In this document: in pieces, positions 35,889 through 45,597 of the stretch
Numbering within the stretch: the stretch's first letter is position 1
Layout: each line of letters starts with the position of its first letter
Source of the DNA: Comamonas fluminis
Lineage (GTDB): Bacteria > Pseudomonadota > Gammaproteobacteria > Burkholderiales > Burkholderiaceae_C
Length of the DNA: 64,000 bases
Direction: 5' to 3'
Assembly: GCF_019186805.1 (NCBI RefSeq)
Contig: NZ_CP066783.1
Location: 2,989,501 to 3,053,500 of the forward strand
Made by a program: the position numbers and the translations under genes
Notes under the pieces: generated by a model
Seen by the model: only the letters and a program-made list of their open reading frames with translations
The model's database searches: none
Told to the model about the DNA's origin: nothing

Positions 35889-36968
35889 ATGAGCCTGTCC
35901 AACGCAACGCCCGACGCATCCCATCCCCAACAACCCGCCGTGGAAACCGACGCCATCATCATTGGCGCAGGTCCGGCGGGTTTGTTTCAGGCCTTTCAGC
36001 TGGGCCTGCAAGGCATTCAATGCCATCTGATCGACTCCCTGCCCCATGTCGGCGGCCAGTGCAGCCAGCTCTACGCGCACAAACCCATCTACGACATTCC
36101 AGGCATCCCGGTCTGTACAGGCCTGGAGCTGGTGCAGTTGCTGGAAAAGCAGATTGCGCCCATGGCCGTGCCTCGTCACCTGTCTCAGCAGGTACAGACG
36201 CTGGAGTCCATGCCCGATGGCCGCTGGCAGGTAGGAACCACCGCTGGCACGGTGTTTCATGCCCGCACGGTCTTTATCGCTGCAGGTGTAGGTGCTTTTG
36301 TGCCCAAGGCATTGAAAGCCACAGGCGTGGACGCCTTGGCTGATGGGCAGCTCTTTTATCACCCCAATCAACTGACTATGGTGCAAGGCCGCACTGTACT
36401 GGTCTATGGGGGCGATGAAGAGGCCGTGAATGCAGCGCTGCAATGCGCCGCTCAAGATGGCGCCCAAGCTAGCAAAACCTATCTGATGCACCGCCGCGAC
36501 GCCTTCAATGCCGAGCCTGCACAGCTCGAAAAACTGCAGCAACTGCGAGACAGCGGCGCCATCGAGGTGGTGATCGGGCAAATCACCGAGGTACAGCACG
36601 AGGGCGGCCTGCTCAAAGCGGTGCAGTGGATGGATGGCGAGGGCAATGAGCACCCGCTGGCCACCGACCTGCTGCTGGTCTATCAAGGCATTTCCCCGCG
36701 CCTGGGCCCTTTGACCGACTGGGGCCTTGCGCTGGAGCGCAAGCAACTGGTGGTGGACCCCGCCACGCTGGCCACCAGCGCCGCTGGCATTTACGCGATT
36801 GGCGACATCGTGAACTACCCCGGCAAAAAGCGCCTGATTCTGTGCGGCTTTCACGAGGCCACCATGGCCGCATTTGCCGCTGCAGAGTACCTGCAAGGCA
36901 GCAAGCCGCTGCTGGAATACACCACCACCAGCGCACGCCTGCATGCCATTCTGGGCGTATCGCACTGA
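35889..36968 (+). CDS. Ferredoxin-NADP+ reductase, thioredoxin-reductase-like type
   Basis: This 359-aa flavoprotein has FAD motif [20 protein letters not shown] (21-40), the [20 protein letters not shown] region, an NADPH-binding [18 protein letters not shown] and the FAD GD motif [17 protein letters not shown]. The redox CxxC of thioredoxin reductase is missing, the mark of TrxR-like FNRs. It starts 36 bp after fdxA and would reduce it with NADPH. Confidence 0.93.
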   Translation: MSLSNATPDASHPQQPAVETDAIIIGAGPAGLFQAFQLGLQGIQCHLIDSLPHVGGQCSQLYAHKPIYDIPGIPVCTGLELVQLLEKQIAPMAVPRHLSQQVQTLESMPDGRWQVGTTAGTVFHARTVFIAAGVGAFVPKALKATGVDALADGQLFYHPNQLTMVQGRTVLVYGGDEEAVNAALQCAAQDGAQASKTYLMHRRDAFNAEPAQLEKLQQLRDSGAIEVVIGQITEVQHEGGLLKAVQWMDGEGNEHPLATDLLLVYQGISPRLGPLTDWGLALERKQLVVDPATLATSAAGIYAIGDIVNYPGKKRLILCGFHEATMAAFAAAEYLQGSKPLLEYTTTSARLHAILGVSH

Positions 36969-36998
36969 ACAAGTCAGCGAGTGGGCCAACTGCATCAT

Positions 36999-38399
36999 TT
37001 ACTTGATATACCGGTGGCCCAGCACAGCCCCCAGAGCCAAAAGCACGGTGGATAAAGCCATTGCGCAATGCATGCCCCACATGAATTGCGCTGAATCTTC
37101 GCCTTGCGCAAGAAAGCCAAACACTGCGACGCCGAGCACGCCGCCAACCTGGCGAGCCGAGTTAAGCAAACCCGATCCAATACCCGCCTGACTGCGCGCA
37201 ACACTGCTCAACGTGGCGTTGGTAATGACCGGAATGGTCAGCGAGATACCGACTCCTGAAAGCAACATGGGCACGATCATCAGTGCATAGGGGCTGGAGG
37301 AATTGGTTGGTAACAGCAGCAGATAGCCCAGAGCCCCCAGCATCAGCCCTGCAACAGTCAGTTGGCGTGCGCCTATGCGATTTGACAAAGGGCCCGCCAG
37401 CAAGTTGGTCAGCACCAGCACACCCATCATGGGGAGAAAGGAAAAGCCCGTTTGCTGCGCATCAAAGTGGCGAATACGTGAGAAAAATAGGCTGAGAATG
37501 AAAACCATGCCGTAGAAGGCAAAGTTGATGAGCAGCCCGATCACCGCGCTTGCGCTGACCGTGGAGTTTTGAAATAGCGAGAGAGGCAGCATAGGGGAGG
37601 CGCTTTGTCGCTCAATGCGTATAAACAGCGCAGCGCAGGCGACGAAGATGGCGAGGCAGGCAATAACGGGAGCGGCACTCCAGCCCTGACGACTGGCCTC
37701 TGTGAGTGCAAAAGTCAGACTGCCCAGAGCCGCAATGGCGGTGACTTGCCCTGCAATGTCGAAAGACCGCCCCTTTAGAGCAGACGAGAGGGTCGATGAG
37801 GGTGCATGGCGATATGTAAGCCATAGCCCGAGTAAGCCAATGGGTAGATTCACCAGAAAAATTCCACGCCAGCTTGTCCAGGTAACCAGCAAACCGCCCA
37901 GTACAGGGCCTGCAGCCAATGCAGCACCCCCTGCAGCCCCCCACCAACCTACAGCGCGGCTACGCTGAGCACTGTCTGGGAAGACTTGTTGCAGCAACGC
38001 CAGTGAGTTGGGCACCAGCAAAGCGGCCCCCAGTCCTTGCAATGCACGTGCAGCGATCAGCACAGGCATACCAGTTGCCAAGCCGCACAAAAGAGACGCT
38101 ACGGTAAAACATGAAAAACCAAGCATGAACACCCGCTTTGCGCCAAGCCTGTCTCCCAGTGAACCGGCACTGAGCAACAAGGCTGCAAACACCAGCGCGT
38201 AGGCATTGACGACCCATTGCAAGCCAGTCATGCCGGAGTGAAAGGCTGTACTGAGGCTGTCAAGCGCCACATTAACGACGCTGACATCCAGCAGCACCAG
38301 AGCAAAACCCAGACAGGCGGCAAACTGCACATACCTCTGCTGAAGGATACTGGTTGCGGCCTGTGCAGGCGGTGTTGTCGCTGAAGAAATAGTTGGCAT
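36999..38399 (-). CDS. MFS multidrug-type exporter (DHA2/14-TMS)
   Basis: This 466-aa transporter has about 14 hydrophobic segments and the EmrB/QacA signatures: ALVLLDVSVVNVALDSL in TM1, GSLGDRLGAKRVFMLG (motif A), ARALQGLGAALLVPNSLALL, and motif C-like AGPVLGGLLVTWTSWRGIF. It is a proton-coupled drug or metabolite exporter of the DHA2 family. Start is ATG at 38399; an upstream TTG was discarded. It is divergent from a LysR gene 116 bp away. Confidence 0.92.
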   Translation of the reverse strand: MPTISSATTPPAQAATSILQQRYVQFAACLGFALVLLDVSVVNVALDSLSTAFHSGMTGLQWVVNAYALVFAALLLSAGSLGDRLGAKRVFMLGFSCFTVASLLCGLATGMPVLIAARALQGLGAALLVPNSLALLQQVFPDSAQRSRAVGWWGAAGGAALAAGPVLGGLLVTWTSWRGIFLVNLPIGLLGLWLTYRHAPSSTLSSALKGRSFDIAGQVTAIAALGSLTFALTEASRQGWSAAPVIACLAIFVACAALFIRIERQSASPMLPLSLFQNSTVSASAVIGLLINFAFYGMVFILSLFFSRIRHFDAQQTGFSFLPMMGVLVLTNLLAGPLSNRIGARQLTVAGLMLGALGYLLLLPTNSSSPYALMIVPMLLSGVGISLTIPVITNATLSSVARSQAGIGSGLLNSARQVGGVLGVAVFGFLAQGEDSAQFMWGMHCAMALSTVLLALGAVLGHRYIK

Positions 38400-38515
38400 T
38401 GGCTGACCACGCTTTCGAAAGGGGGTAATAAGAGGCAAGCGTAGGCAGCGGCCATCTATGCGTAAATTCCATAAATCTGCACACCATCTGTGAAATAACG
38501 CACAGAGAATCTCTC

Positions 38516-39382
38516 ATGATGGATTGGGAAAATCTGCGCCACTTTGTGGCCCTGGGTCAGACAGGCAGCCTGTCTGCGGCTGCGCGGCTGCTGAAGGTCG
38601 ACCATGCAACGGTGAGCCGTCGTTTGCAGGCGCTAGAAGGTGAGTTGAAAACCCGATTGGTAGAGCGCTTGCCGCGCTCCACCCCGCTCACCGAGGTGGG
38701 ACAGCAGGTGCTGGCGCTGGCTCTACAAATGCAAGCTAGCGCCTATGGGATTGAACGACTAGCGCTGGGCCAGAGTTCACAAATGAGCGGAAAAGTCACG
38801 CTGAGTGCACCGCCCATTCTAGCCAGCCAGTTTTTTGCAGGCCTGATGCAGACTTTTCACGCCCTGCATCCGGGCATTCGCCTGGCGGTATCCAGCCAGG
38901 CACAGCAAATTTCCTTATCCCGACGCGAAGCGGATATTGCGGTTCGCCTGTCTCGCCCCAAGGATGCTGCCAATGTAGCGCGCAAGCTTGGCACCATGCC
39001 GTTTGGTCTGTATGCCAGCAAAGACTATGTACATGCGAGGTCACCATCGCAGTGGCAATTCATCACTTACGAAGAAAGCCTGGCAGAAACTGCGCTGCAG
39101 CGCTGGATGCTTGCCGCTGCCAATGGTCGACCCGTGGTGTGCGAAGTCAGCGACATTGTCAGCCAGCACATGGCTGCTCGTACCGGCGTCGGTGTCACGG
39201 CGTTACCCAGATTTTTAGCCGATAAGGATGCCACTTTGCAGCGCCTCCCCTTTGAAGACGCTGAGTTTGAGCCCGAGATCTGGCTGGTGCTTCATGCCGA
39301 TCTGCAGAATTCGCGTGTGATACGCGCCGTGATTGATTTTGTAGTGAATGCCACAGAACCGTTTCGGGAACAGCTGCCTTAA
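38516..39382 (+). CDS. LysR-family transcriptional regulator
   Basis: This 288-aa protein has the LysR helix-turn-helix (WENLRHFVALGQTGSLSAAA, LLKVDHATVSRRLQALEGEL) and a short-form effector domain (SAPPILASQFFAGLMQTFHA, SRREADIAVRLSRP). It is divergent from the DHA2 exporter, a common pairing where the regulator controls the pump. A piece around 38727-38770 (CAAGCTAGCGCC ... GACTAGCGCTGG) resembles the TAGCTGC repeat family. Confidence 0.92.
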   Translation: MMDWENLRHFVALGQTGSLSAAARLLKVDHATVSRRLQALEGELKTRLVERLPRSTPLTEVGQQVLALALQMQASAYGIERLALGQSSQMSGKVTLSAPPILASQFFAGLMQTFHALHPGIRLAVSSQAQQISLSRREADIAVRLSRPKDAANVARKLGTMPFGLYASKDYVHARSPSQWQFITYEESLAETALQRWMLAAANGRPVVCEVSDIVSQHMAARTGVGVTALPRFLADKDATLQRLPFEDAEFEPEIWLVLHADLQNSRVIRAVIDFVVNATEPFREQLP

Positions 39383-39483
39383 AACGTGTGGATGATCTTT
39401 GCGCAGTGAATCTGCACCGGCTTACCTCTGAGCCACGGAGGCTCTGCCCACCTTCGGTCCGCGCACAACAGCAAACAGCAGGC

Positions 39484-39520
39484 ATAAAAAAACCGCTATC
39501 CCATTTAGAGGGATAGCGGT
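39484..39520 (-). terminator. Terminator of the NCS2 permease gene
   Basis: On the minus strand, ACCGCTATCC/GGATAGCGGT (9-base loop) is followed by TTTTTTTA. It lies 49 bp after the permease stop. Confidence 0.88.
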
Positions 39521-40879
39521 ATCAATCACGACGGGGTCTGGCCCCACCGCGCGCACTTCGCAAATTCTTTAGTGACTGTGTACCGGCTTGGCAGGAATGA
39601 TGGGCACTTCCTTGCCATCCTTATCAAAGACCTTGCCGCCTTCCACGCGGTCACCGTCTGCCAGCATTTCCAGCACATGCTCACTCAGAGCACGGCCATA
39701 ACCCGCTTCGAACACGGAAGGCTGATCCGAATTGCCTTGCTTGAAGTGGTTGAAGAGCAGATTCAGACCCACTGCCACCAGAGCTGTCGCGCTGATACCG
39801 GAGTGGAAGATGGTGGCAAACCATTCAGGGAACTGGTCGTAGAACTTGGGAGCCACCACTGGCAGCAGACCTGCGCTCACCGAAGTAGCCACAATGATCA
39901 GGTTCATATTGTTGTGGTATTCCACCTTGGCCAGAGTGCGGATGCCGCTGGCAGCCACCGTGCCGAACAGCACCAGACCTGCACCACCCAGAACCGAGGG
40001 AGGCACGCAGGCCACGATGCGGCCCATCACAGGCAACACGCCAAACACGATCAGGATCAGACCGGAGAACGCCACCACAAAGCGGCTCTTCACACCCGTC
40101 ACTGCGACCAGACCCACGTTCTGGGCAAAAGCGCTCTGTGTAAAGCCACCAAAGATGGGAGCCACGATGCTGGACAGCATGTCGGCACGCAGACCATCGC
40201 CCAGACGGCGACCGTCCACGGGGCTGTCCACGATTTCGCCCACAGCCAGCACGTCGGCAGAGGTTTCCACCAGGATCACCAGAATCACGATGAACATGGA
40301 AATGGTGGCCGCCATGTCAAACGTAGGCCAGCCAAAGTGCAAAGGCGTAGGCACGGCAAAGATAGCGCCGTTGAAGACTTGCGAGAAGTCAGCCTTGCCT
40401 AAAAACACCGCCGCCACCGTGCCACCGACGATCGCAATCAGAATGGACAGACGCGACAGCATGGCGTTGCCCAGCTTGCTGAACAGCAGAACCAGGAACA
40501 GCGACAGACCCGCCAGACCGATATTGCCCATGCTGCCGTAATCCGCAGACTTGGCATTACCGCCCATGGCCCAGTGTGCAGCCACGGGCATCAGCGACAT
40601 GCCGATCACCGTAATCACGCAGCCATTGACCAGTGGAGGGAAGAACTTGGTGATGCGCGAGAACACGGGCGCAATGATCAGACCCAGCACCGAGGAATAC
40701 ATCACGGCGCCGAGCACGCCTTGCATGCCGCCCCCCGTATGCAAGATGCTGACCATGGTGGCCACACCGGCAAAGGAAACGCCTTGCACCAGCGGCAGGC
40801 GACAACCAAAAAATGGAATTCCCAGAGTCTGCAGCAAGGTTGCCACGCCGCCCATGAACAGGCAGGCAGTCACCAGCAG

Positions 40880-42210
40880 GGGCGTGTCCGAATTTTTGTG
40901 TAAACGGTTCGGACTTCAATTGATGGAAATGCGGTCTCCGAACTGAATGGTAAAGCGGGTCAGCGCAGCCTTCCAATCCCGGATGGGCATGGTCCACTTC
41001 TGGCTGATGTTGCGCAGGGCCAGGTAGAACAGCTTGGTCAGCGCCTCGTCGCTGGGGAACGAGCCCCGGTTCTTGGTCAGCTTCCTCAGGCCCATGTTCA
41101 CCGACTCGATGGCATTGGTGGTGTAGATGACCTTGCGGATTTCCGGCGGGTAGTCAAAGAACGGGGTCAAGCGGCTCCAGTTCCTGCGCCAGGACTGGCC
41201 GATGGGCAGGTACTCGGCATCCCAGCGCTGCTCGAATTCACCGAGCATCAGCTCGGCCTCCTCGGCGGTGGCGGCCGTGTAGATGCGTCTCAGGTCTGCG
41301 GCCACTTCTTTGCGACGCTTCCACGAGACGTAGTTCAGGCTGTGGCGCACCATGTGCACGATGCACAACTGAACCACTGTCCTGGGAAACACGGCCTCAA
41401 TGGCTTCAGGGAAGCCCTTGAGGCCATCGACGCAGGCGATGAAGATGTCATGCACGCCCCGGTTGCGCAGCTCGGTCACGACCTGCAGCCAGAATTTGGC
41501 CCCCTCGGTCTGCGCCAGCCACAGGCCCAGCACCTCCTTCTCGCCCGTCATGGTGATGCCGATGGCCAGGTACACCGCCTTGACCCGCACAGCGCCCTCG
41601 CGCACCTTCACATGGATGCAGTCCAGATAGACGATGGGGTAGATTGCATCGAGCGGGCGGGCTTGCCAGGTCTTGACCTCATCGGCCACGGCGTCGGTCA
41701 CCGAGGAAATCAGGCTGGGCGAGACCTCGGTGCCGTACATCTCCTCTAGGTGGGCCTGTATCTCGCGCACCGTCATGCCGCGGGCGTACAGCGAGATGAT
41801 TTTGTCGTCGAAGCCGGCCCAGCGGGTCTGGTGCTTGGGGATGAGTTGGGGCTCGAAGCTGCCATGGCGGTCACGTGGCACCTCGATGGGCAACTCGCCG
41901 AAATCGCCCTTGAGGGTCTTCTTGCTCTTGCCATTGCGGGTGTTGCCAGTGGTGTTGGCTACCGCTTCGTTGCGTTCGTGGCCCAGATGCTCGGTCAGTT
42001 CGGCGTCCAGGGCTCGCTCCACCAGCAGCTTGGTCAACTGTTTGAGCAGGCCGTTCTCGCCGATGAGGTCTTCGGGTTTCTTGTAGTTGGCCAGCAGGCC
42101 AGACAGCAGTTCTTCGGGTACGTCGTGTTTCTTGGTGCTCATTGTGCTTACGGATAGGCCGGCTTGCGCCGGCGGTGGATTGTCCGTTTACACAAAATTC
42201 TGCACACCCT
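40880..42210 (-). mobile_element. IS256-family insertion sequence, 1331 bp
   Basis: The element carries one transposase gene and imperfect terminal inverted repeats of about 27 bp (left GGGCGTGTCCGAATTTTTGT, right end reversed AGGGTGTGCAGAATTTTGTG, both continuing GTAAACGG). It is flanked by a perfect 9-bp direct repeat CACCAGCAG at 40871-40879 and 42211-42219. All parts look intact, which suggests recent insertion. Confidence 0.96.
40916..42142 (-). CDS. IS256-family transposase
   Basis: This 408-aa mutator-type DDE transposase has the family pattern: N-terminal MSTKKHDVPEELLSGLLANY, DDKIISLYARGMTVREIQAH, first catalytic Asp in IVYLDCIHVKVR, second Asp in FIACVDGLKGFPEAI, the C(2)H-type LCIVHMVRHSLNYVSWK, and Glu in TTNAIESVNMGLRKLTKNRG. 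The reading frame fills the element between its inverted repeats. It has no frameshift or internal stop, so it is probably active. Confidence 0.97.
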   Translation of the reverse strand: MSTKKHDVPEELLSGLLANYKKPEDLIGENGLLKQLTKLLVERALDAELTEHLGHERNEAVANTTGNTRNGKSKKTLKGDFGELPIEVPRDRHGSFEPQLIPKHQTRWAGFDDKIISLYARGMTVREIQAHLEEMYGTEVSPSLISSVTDAVADEVKTWQARPLDAIYPIVYLDCIHVKVREGAVRVKAVYLAIGITMTGEKEVLGLWLAQTEGAKFWLQVVTELRNRGVHDIFIACVDGLKGFPEAIEAVFPRTVVQLCIVHMVRHSLNYVSWKRRKEVAADLRRIYTAATAEEAELMLGEFEQRWDAEYLPIGQSWRRNWSRLTPFFDYPPEIRKVIYTTNAIESVNMGLRKLTKNRGSFPSDEALTKLFYLALRNISQKWTMPIRDWKAALTRFTIQFGDRISIN

Positions 42211-42399
42211 CACCAGCAGACCTGCATCCGCCGCCGACATGCCGGCAGCCTCCGCCACAATCAGTGGCACAGCCACAATGCCGCCATACATGGTGAGCAC
42301 GTGCTGCAGGCCATACATCAAGTTGGCCGCGAAACCAAGGTTCTCGTCCTCAGGACGCTGAACACCTGCGTTGTTTGATGATCCGGATTGCTCGTTCAT

Positions 42400-42865
42400 C
42401 GCTGTCTCCTAATACTCTTCCTGCTGACCAAGGCTCTGGTGGCCTTTTCTTTCAGTGACTTATCGTTTTCATTTACACGCGAAATCGCTGCCACCCAGAC
42501 AGATGGCAGCCAAAGCGGCGCTATTTCATGCCAGCCCAATGCAGTCACACCTTCAGAACTGCTGGTGAGAGCTGACAACTCTTCACCATCTGGGACAAAC
42601 AAGACTCAACCAGTGACAGCCCATGAAGCGGTTCTATGCGGCGAACCATTCCACTTTGCTATCAAAGCCATGCCGGTTAGGACATGATGTTGAGACTGTA
42701 CGATCTCGGCACACCAAAATTGTCTACCGTTTTGTATACAAAGTCCTGACAAGAACTGTCCGAAGCAAAACGCCAGCTTTGGAGTCAGACCACAAAACGA
42801 CCGCAAAACTCACCAAAAAATCACAAATCTATAGCAAGAGATCACCGGACAACGGCACATTCGCT
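42400..42865. other. Non-coding gap between permease 5' end and def
   Basis: These 466 bp are AT-richer than the surroundings and contain the promoter of the interrupted permease near its right-hand start. Several overlapping small reading frames exist, but none has a family match, a convincing ribosome-binding site or codon use like neighbours. I see no riboswitch or repeat. Confidence 0.5.
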
Positions 42866-43405
42866 TCAATCGTCTTCTGCGGCAGCAATCCCGGGAAACA
42901 GCACATCGGTAAAGCCAAATTGACTAAAGTCACGCATGCGCATGGGGTAGAGTTTTCCCCAGAGGTGGTCGCACTCATGCTGCACCACGCGCGCATGGAA
43001 CCCCTCTACCGTGCGATCAATGGCGTCGCCATAAATATCAAAGCCCGTGTAACGCACCTTGCTCCAGCGCGGCACCATGCCCCGCATACCTGGCACTGAC
43101 AGGCAGCCCTCCCAGTCAAGCTGCTCTTCTTCCCCTATTGGTGTAATGACTGGGTTAATCAATACCGTGCGCGGCACCACTGGCGCCTCTGGATAGCGCG
43201 GATTGGAAAGGCCTGAGCCAAAAACCACCATCTGCAGGTCTTCTCCAATCTGAGGGGCCGCCAGCCCTGCGCCATTGGCCGCATGCATGGTGTCCAGCAG
43301 ATCCTTGAGCAAGAAGTGCAGCGCATCGGTATCAAACTCCGTCACCGGCTTGGCTGTGCGCAGCAAACGTGGGTCACCCATTTTCAAGATTGTGCGAATC
43401 GTCAT
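42866..43405 (-). CDS. def: Peptide deformylase
   Basis: This 179-aa metalloenzyme removes the formyl group from nascent proteins. The three hallmark motifs are present: [18 protein letters not shown] (metal ligand Cys101) and QHECDHLWG (His143, Glu144, His147). Start is ATG at 43405; the upstream extension to 43525 is not family-like. No fmt or rsmB gene is adjacent, so this may be a second, stand-alone deformylase rather than the def-fmt copy. Confidence 0.96.
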   Translation of the reverse strand: MTIRTILKMGDPRLLRTAKPVTEFDTDALHFLLKDLLDTMHAANGAGLAAPQIGEDLQMVVFGSGLSNPRYPEAPVVPRTVLINPVITPIGEEEQLDWEGCLSVPGMRGMVPRWSKVRYTGFDIYGDAIDRTVEGFHARVVQHECDHLWGKLYPMRMRDFSQFGFTDVLFPGIAAAEDD

Positions 43406-43628
43406 GGCATTGAATTTCAGCCCACCCTGCCAATCAGAGTGCAAGCCGATCACTTTATGGTTTAGAACAAGCCCAAGCAGGGAACGCTGAACGAATCCAA
43501 AGGCTTTGGCATCTTCCAAAAGCATAGCGCGATGCCAACAGCCAATGCCACAGCCAAGGATTCAGAGCTTCTCCAGACATTTTTTGATGAAATTCTGGCG
43601 ATCTTCTTCAGAGCCAAGTTTTACGTTC

Positions 43629-43634
43629 TATAAT
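43629..43634 (+). promoter_or_regulatory. -10 box of the tRNA-Asn array
   Basis: A perfect TATAAT lies 12 bp before the first tRNA. A -35 element upstream (around 43605-43611) is weak. Confidence 0.6.
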
Positions 43635-43645
43635 CCAAGTCTTCT

Positions 43646-43721
43646 TCCTCAATAGCTCAGTCGGTAGAGCGCCGGACTGTTAATCCGTAGGTCCCTGGTT
43701 CGAGCCCAGGTTGAGGAGCCA
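43646..43721 (+). tRNA. tRNA-Asn(GTT), copy 1 of 5
   Basis: A 76-nt cloverleaf: acceptor TCCTCAA/TTGAGGA, D-arm GCTCAGTCGGTAGAGC, anticodon loop CTGTTAA with GTT, T-loop TTCGAGC, encoded CCA. Confidence 0.98.
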
Positions 43722-43766
43722 AGATTTCGATGCTTTGCGGATTTTCAAAGCATCACACCGACACAT

Positions 43767-43842
43767 TCCTCAATAGCTCAGTCGGTAGAGCGCCGGACTG
43801 TTAATCCGTAGGTCCCTGGTTCGAGCCCAGGTTGAGGAGCCA
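43767..43842 (+). tRNA. tRNA-Asn(GTT), copy 2 of 5
   Basis: Identical in sequence to copy 1, with anticodon GTT and encoded CCA. Spacer from copy 1 is 45 bp. Confidence 0.98.
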
Positions 43843-43891
43843 AAAATTTAGACGCTTTGCAATCGTTCAAAGCACTGTCACACCGACACAT

Positions 43892-43967
43892 TCCTCAATA
43901 GCTCAGTCGGTAGAGCGCCGGACTGTTAATCCGTAGGTCCCTGGTTCGAGCCCAGGTTGAGGAGCCA
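43892..43967 (+). tRNA. tRNA-Asn(GTT), copy 3 of 5
   Basis: Identical in sequence to copy 1. The preceding 49-bp spacer is nearly the same as those before copies 4 and 5. Confidence 0.98.
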
Positions 43968-44015
43968 AAATTTAGACGCCTTGCAATCGATCAAGGCACT
44001 GTCACACCGACACAT

Positions 44016-44091
44016 TCCTCAATAGCTCAGTCGGTAGAGCGCCGGACTGTTAATCCGTAGGTCCCTGGTTCGAGCCCAGGTTGAGGAGCCA
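44016..44091 (+). tRNA. tRNA-Asn(GTT), copy 4 of 5
   Basis: Identical in sequence to copy 1, and 124 bp from the start of copy 3. Confidence 0.98.
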
Positions 44092-44139
44092 AAATTTAGA
44101 CGCTTTGCAATCGTTCAAAGCACTGTCACACCGACATAT

Positions 44140-44215
44140 TCCTCAATAGCTCAGTCGGTAGAGCGCCGGACTGTTAATCCGTAGGTCCCTGGTTCGAGCC
44201 CAGGTTGAGGAGCCA
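44140..44215 (+). tRNA. tRNA-Asn(GTT), copy 5 of 5
   Basis: Identical in sequence to copy 1, and 124 bp from the start of copy 4. It is followed at once by a terminator. Confidence 0.98.
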
Positions 44216-44220
44216 AATAA

Positions 44221-44251
44221 AAAGCCCACATGTTCGCATGTGGGCTTTTTT
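44221..44251 (+). terminator. Terminator of the tRNA-Asn array
   Basis: AAAGCCCACATG/CATGTGGGCTTT with a short loop is followed by T residues, 6 bp after the last tRNA. Confidence 0.92.
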
Positions 44252-44261
44252 CTTTGTCATT

Positions 44262-44582
44262 TCAGGCTGCCCGCACCACCCCGACTGCAGGGGAAACCTG
44301 AGGTGCATCCATCACCACAGGCTTGGCGGTCGAAATATGGGCCGCCGCACCGTAATGATGGGCCACCTCGGGCATGTGATGCGGGTCACCAGACTCCCAC
44401 AGCCGCAACTCCTCCTCCAGACGCGCCGCGCGTTCGGCATACATCTGAGCCGAAGACTGGTAGTACTCGGCAGCAATGGAGTGCTCAAGCATGGCCATGC
44501 GAGCCTCTTGCAGATAGGCTCGGGTACGGCGGATGTAACGCGGCTCAGAGAAGCCAAAGCTGAAGAATTTTCCAAAAGCCAT
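44262..44582 (-). CDS. Small helical hypothetical protein
   Basis: This 106-aa protein starts at an ATG with a strong AGGAGGAG-type ribosome-binding site upstream. It begins MAFGKFFSFGFSEPRYIRRT and is largely helical: residues 20-60 (RAYLQEARMAMLEHSIAAEY, YQSSAQMYAERAARLEEELR) form a probable coiled coil, followed by a Gly/Ala/Pro-rich tail. No signal peptide or known domain. It converges with the tRNA array and shares its terminator. Function unknown. Confidence 0.75.
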   Translation of the reverse strand: MAFGKFFSFGFSEPRYIRRTRAYLQEARMAMLEHSIAAEYYQSSAQMYAERAARLEEELRLWESGDPHHMPEVAHHYGAAAHISTAKPVVMDAPQVSPAVGVVRAA

Positions 44583-44806
44583 TTCCGCCTCCTCCTGTCT
44601 GCGGTGCACACATCCATTGCATGCATCCGGCAGCCAACAAATTCAGAGTAACTCAGCCCATCTTAAGCCCTTGTCCCATGAAAAGAGTTCAATTCGTAGG
44701 AACGCGGCTTACCTCCATGACCCATTGGTGAAACACCCCAGGCTGCAACCCACAGCACCCCGTAAAGCTGTGCAAAACTGCAAGCAATCCATCCCTTGAC
44801 CGCACG
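44583..44806. promoter_or_regulatory. Divergent region between the small helical gene and aat
   Basis: A 224-bp gap. It must hold the promoters of both divergent genes; I see no clear motif. Confidence 0.35.
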
Positions 44807-45595
44807 ATGACACACCACCTCCCATGGCTGCAACCCACCCAGGAATTTCCCCCGATTGATACCACCTGGGGAGACCAGGATCCGATTCCTGGATTGCTGG
44901 CAGCGGGCAGCACACTGGATGCCGCACATCTGCGCCTGGCCTACAGCAAGGGAATTTTTCCGTGGTTCAGCGAGGGGCAGCCCGTTCTGTGGTGGTCGCC
45001 CAACCCGCGCATGGTGCTGCACCCGCCCGAGTTCCGCCTGCGCCGCAGCTTGCGCAAGACACTGCAGAAGTTCAGCAGCAGCCCCGAATGCGAGATCCGC
45101 ATCGATAGCGCCTTCAGCACCGTGATGCAGCACTGCGCGCAGACGCCACGCGAAGGCCAGCATGGCACCTGGATTGTGCAAAGCATCATTGACGCCTACA
45201 GCGAACTGCATCAGCAAGGCGCTGCACACAGTGTGGAGACATGGGTCGATGGCAGGCTGGTCGGCGGCCTGTACTGCGTGGCATTAGGCCGCGCCGTATT
45301 TGGCGAATCCATGTTTTCGCTGCAAAGCGATGCCTCCAAGATTGCACTTTCAGCCCTGGTTGCGCTGTGCCGGGCGCATGATGTGCCGCAAATCGACTGC
45401 CAGCAAGCTACTGCACACCTATCCTTCATGGGCGGACGCGAGGTCGCCCGCGCCGACTTTGCGCGGGTCGTCGAACAGCAGCGCCAGCGCCCCGATATGC
45501 AATGGAAGTTTGCCCCCGTATACTGGAATCAGTTGCTGAGCCAATCACCTGACAGCCCTCCCCAAACCGCTCCACCGCCAGCAGCTTCGGCCTGA
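44807..45595 (+). CDS. aat: Leucyl/phenylalanyl-tRNA-protein transferase
   Basis: This 262-aa enzyme adds Leu or Phe to N-terminal Arg or Lys of proteins, marking them for ClpAP. Family motifs are [40 protein letters not shown] and [21 protein letters not shown] Pro/Ala-rich tail ([11 protein letters not shown]) is extra. It is followed 2 bp later by bpt, a standard N-degron pair. Confidence 0.97.
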   Translation: MTHHLPWLQPTQEFPPIDTTWGDQDPIPGLLAAGSTLDAAHLRLAYSKGIFPWFSEGQPVLWWSPNPRMVLHPPEFRLRRSLRKTLQKFSSSPECEIRIDSAFSTVMQHCAQTPREGQHGTWIVQSIIDAYSELHQQGAAHSVETWVDGRLVGGLYCVALGRAVFGESMFSLQSDASKIALSALVALCRAHDVPQIDCQQATAHLSFMGGREVARADFARVVEQQRQRPDMQWKFAPVYWNQLLSQSPDSPPQTAPPPAASA

Positions 45596-45597
45596 AC

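Larger units (their letters stand above)
39569..42399 (-). pseudogene. NCS2 purine (xanthine/urate-type) permease split by IS256-family insertion
   Basis: The N-terminal 63 codons lie at 42399-42211 (MNEQSGSSNNAGVQRPEDEN, FAANLMYGLQHVLTMYGGIV, then MSAADAGLLV) and the remainder at 40879-39569 (TACLFMGGVATLLQTLGIPF to IIPAKPVHSH). Removing the insertion and one 9-bp target copy leaves 1491 bp, exactly 497 codons, and joins SAADAGLLV to TACLFMGG in frame. The encoded 496-aa transporter carries NCS2 motifs (QGVSFAGVATMVSI, ETSADVLAVGEIV, GGFTQSAFAQNVGLVAVTGV). It most resembles xanthine/uric acid permeases. The C-terminal part could in principle start at GTG 40873, but it lacks TM1. Confidence 0.95.

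Noticed and set aside
40569..40873. The C-terminal permease fragment as a functional gene starting at GTG 40873
   Set aside because: That GTG is part of the target duplication, and the fragment lacks the first transmembrane segment of the NCS2 fold.
42623..43099. A 158-codon frame overlapping def antisense and the upstream gap
   Set aside because: Most of its useful length is antisense to def; the free part has no ribosome-binding site or family match.
43646..44215. Regular ~124-bp tandem repeats that could suggest a CRISPR array
   Set aside because: Each unit folds as tRNA-Asn with encoded CCA, and units and spacers are all alike; no CRISPR-type variable spacers or cas genes.
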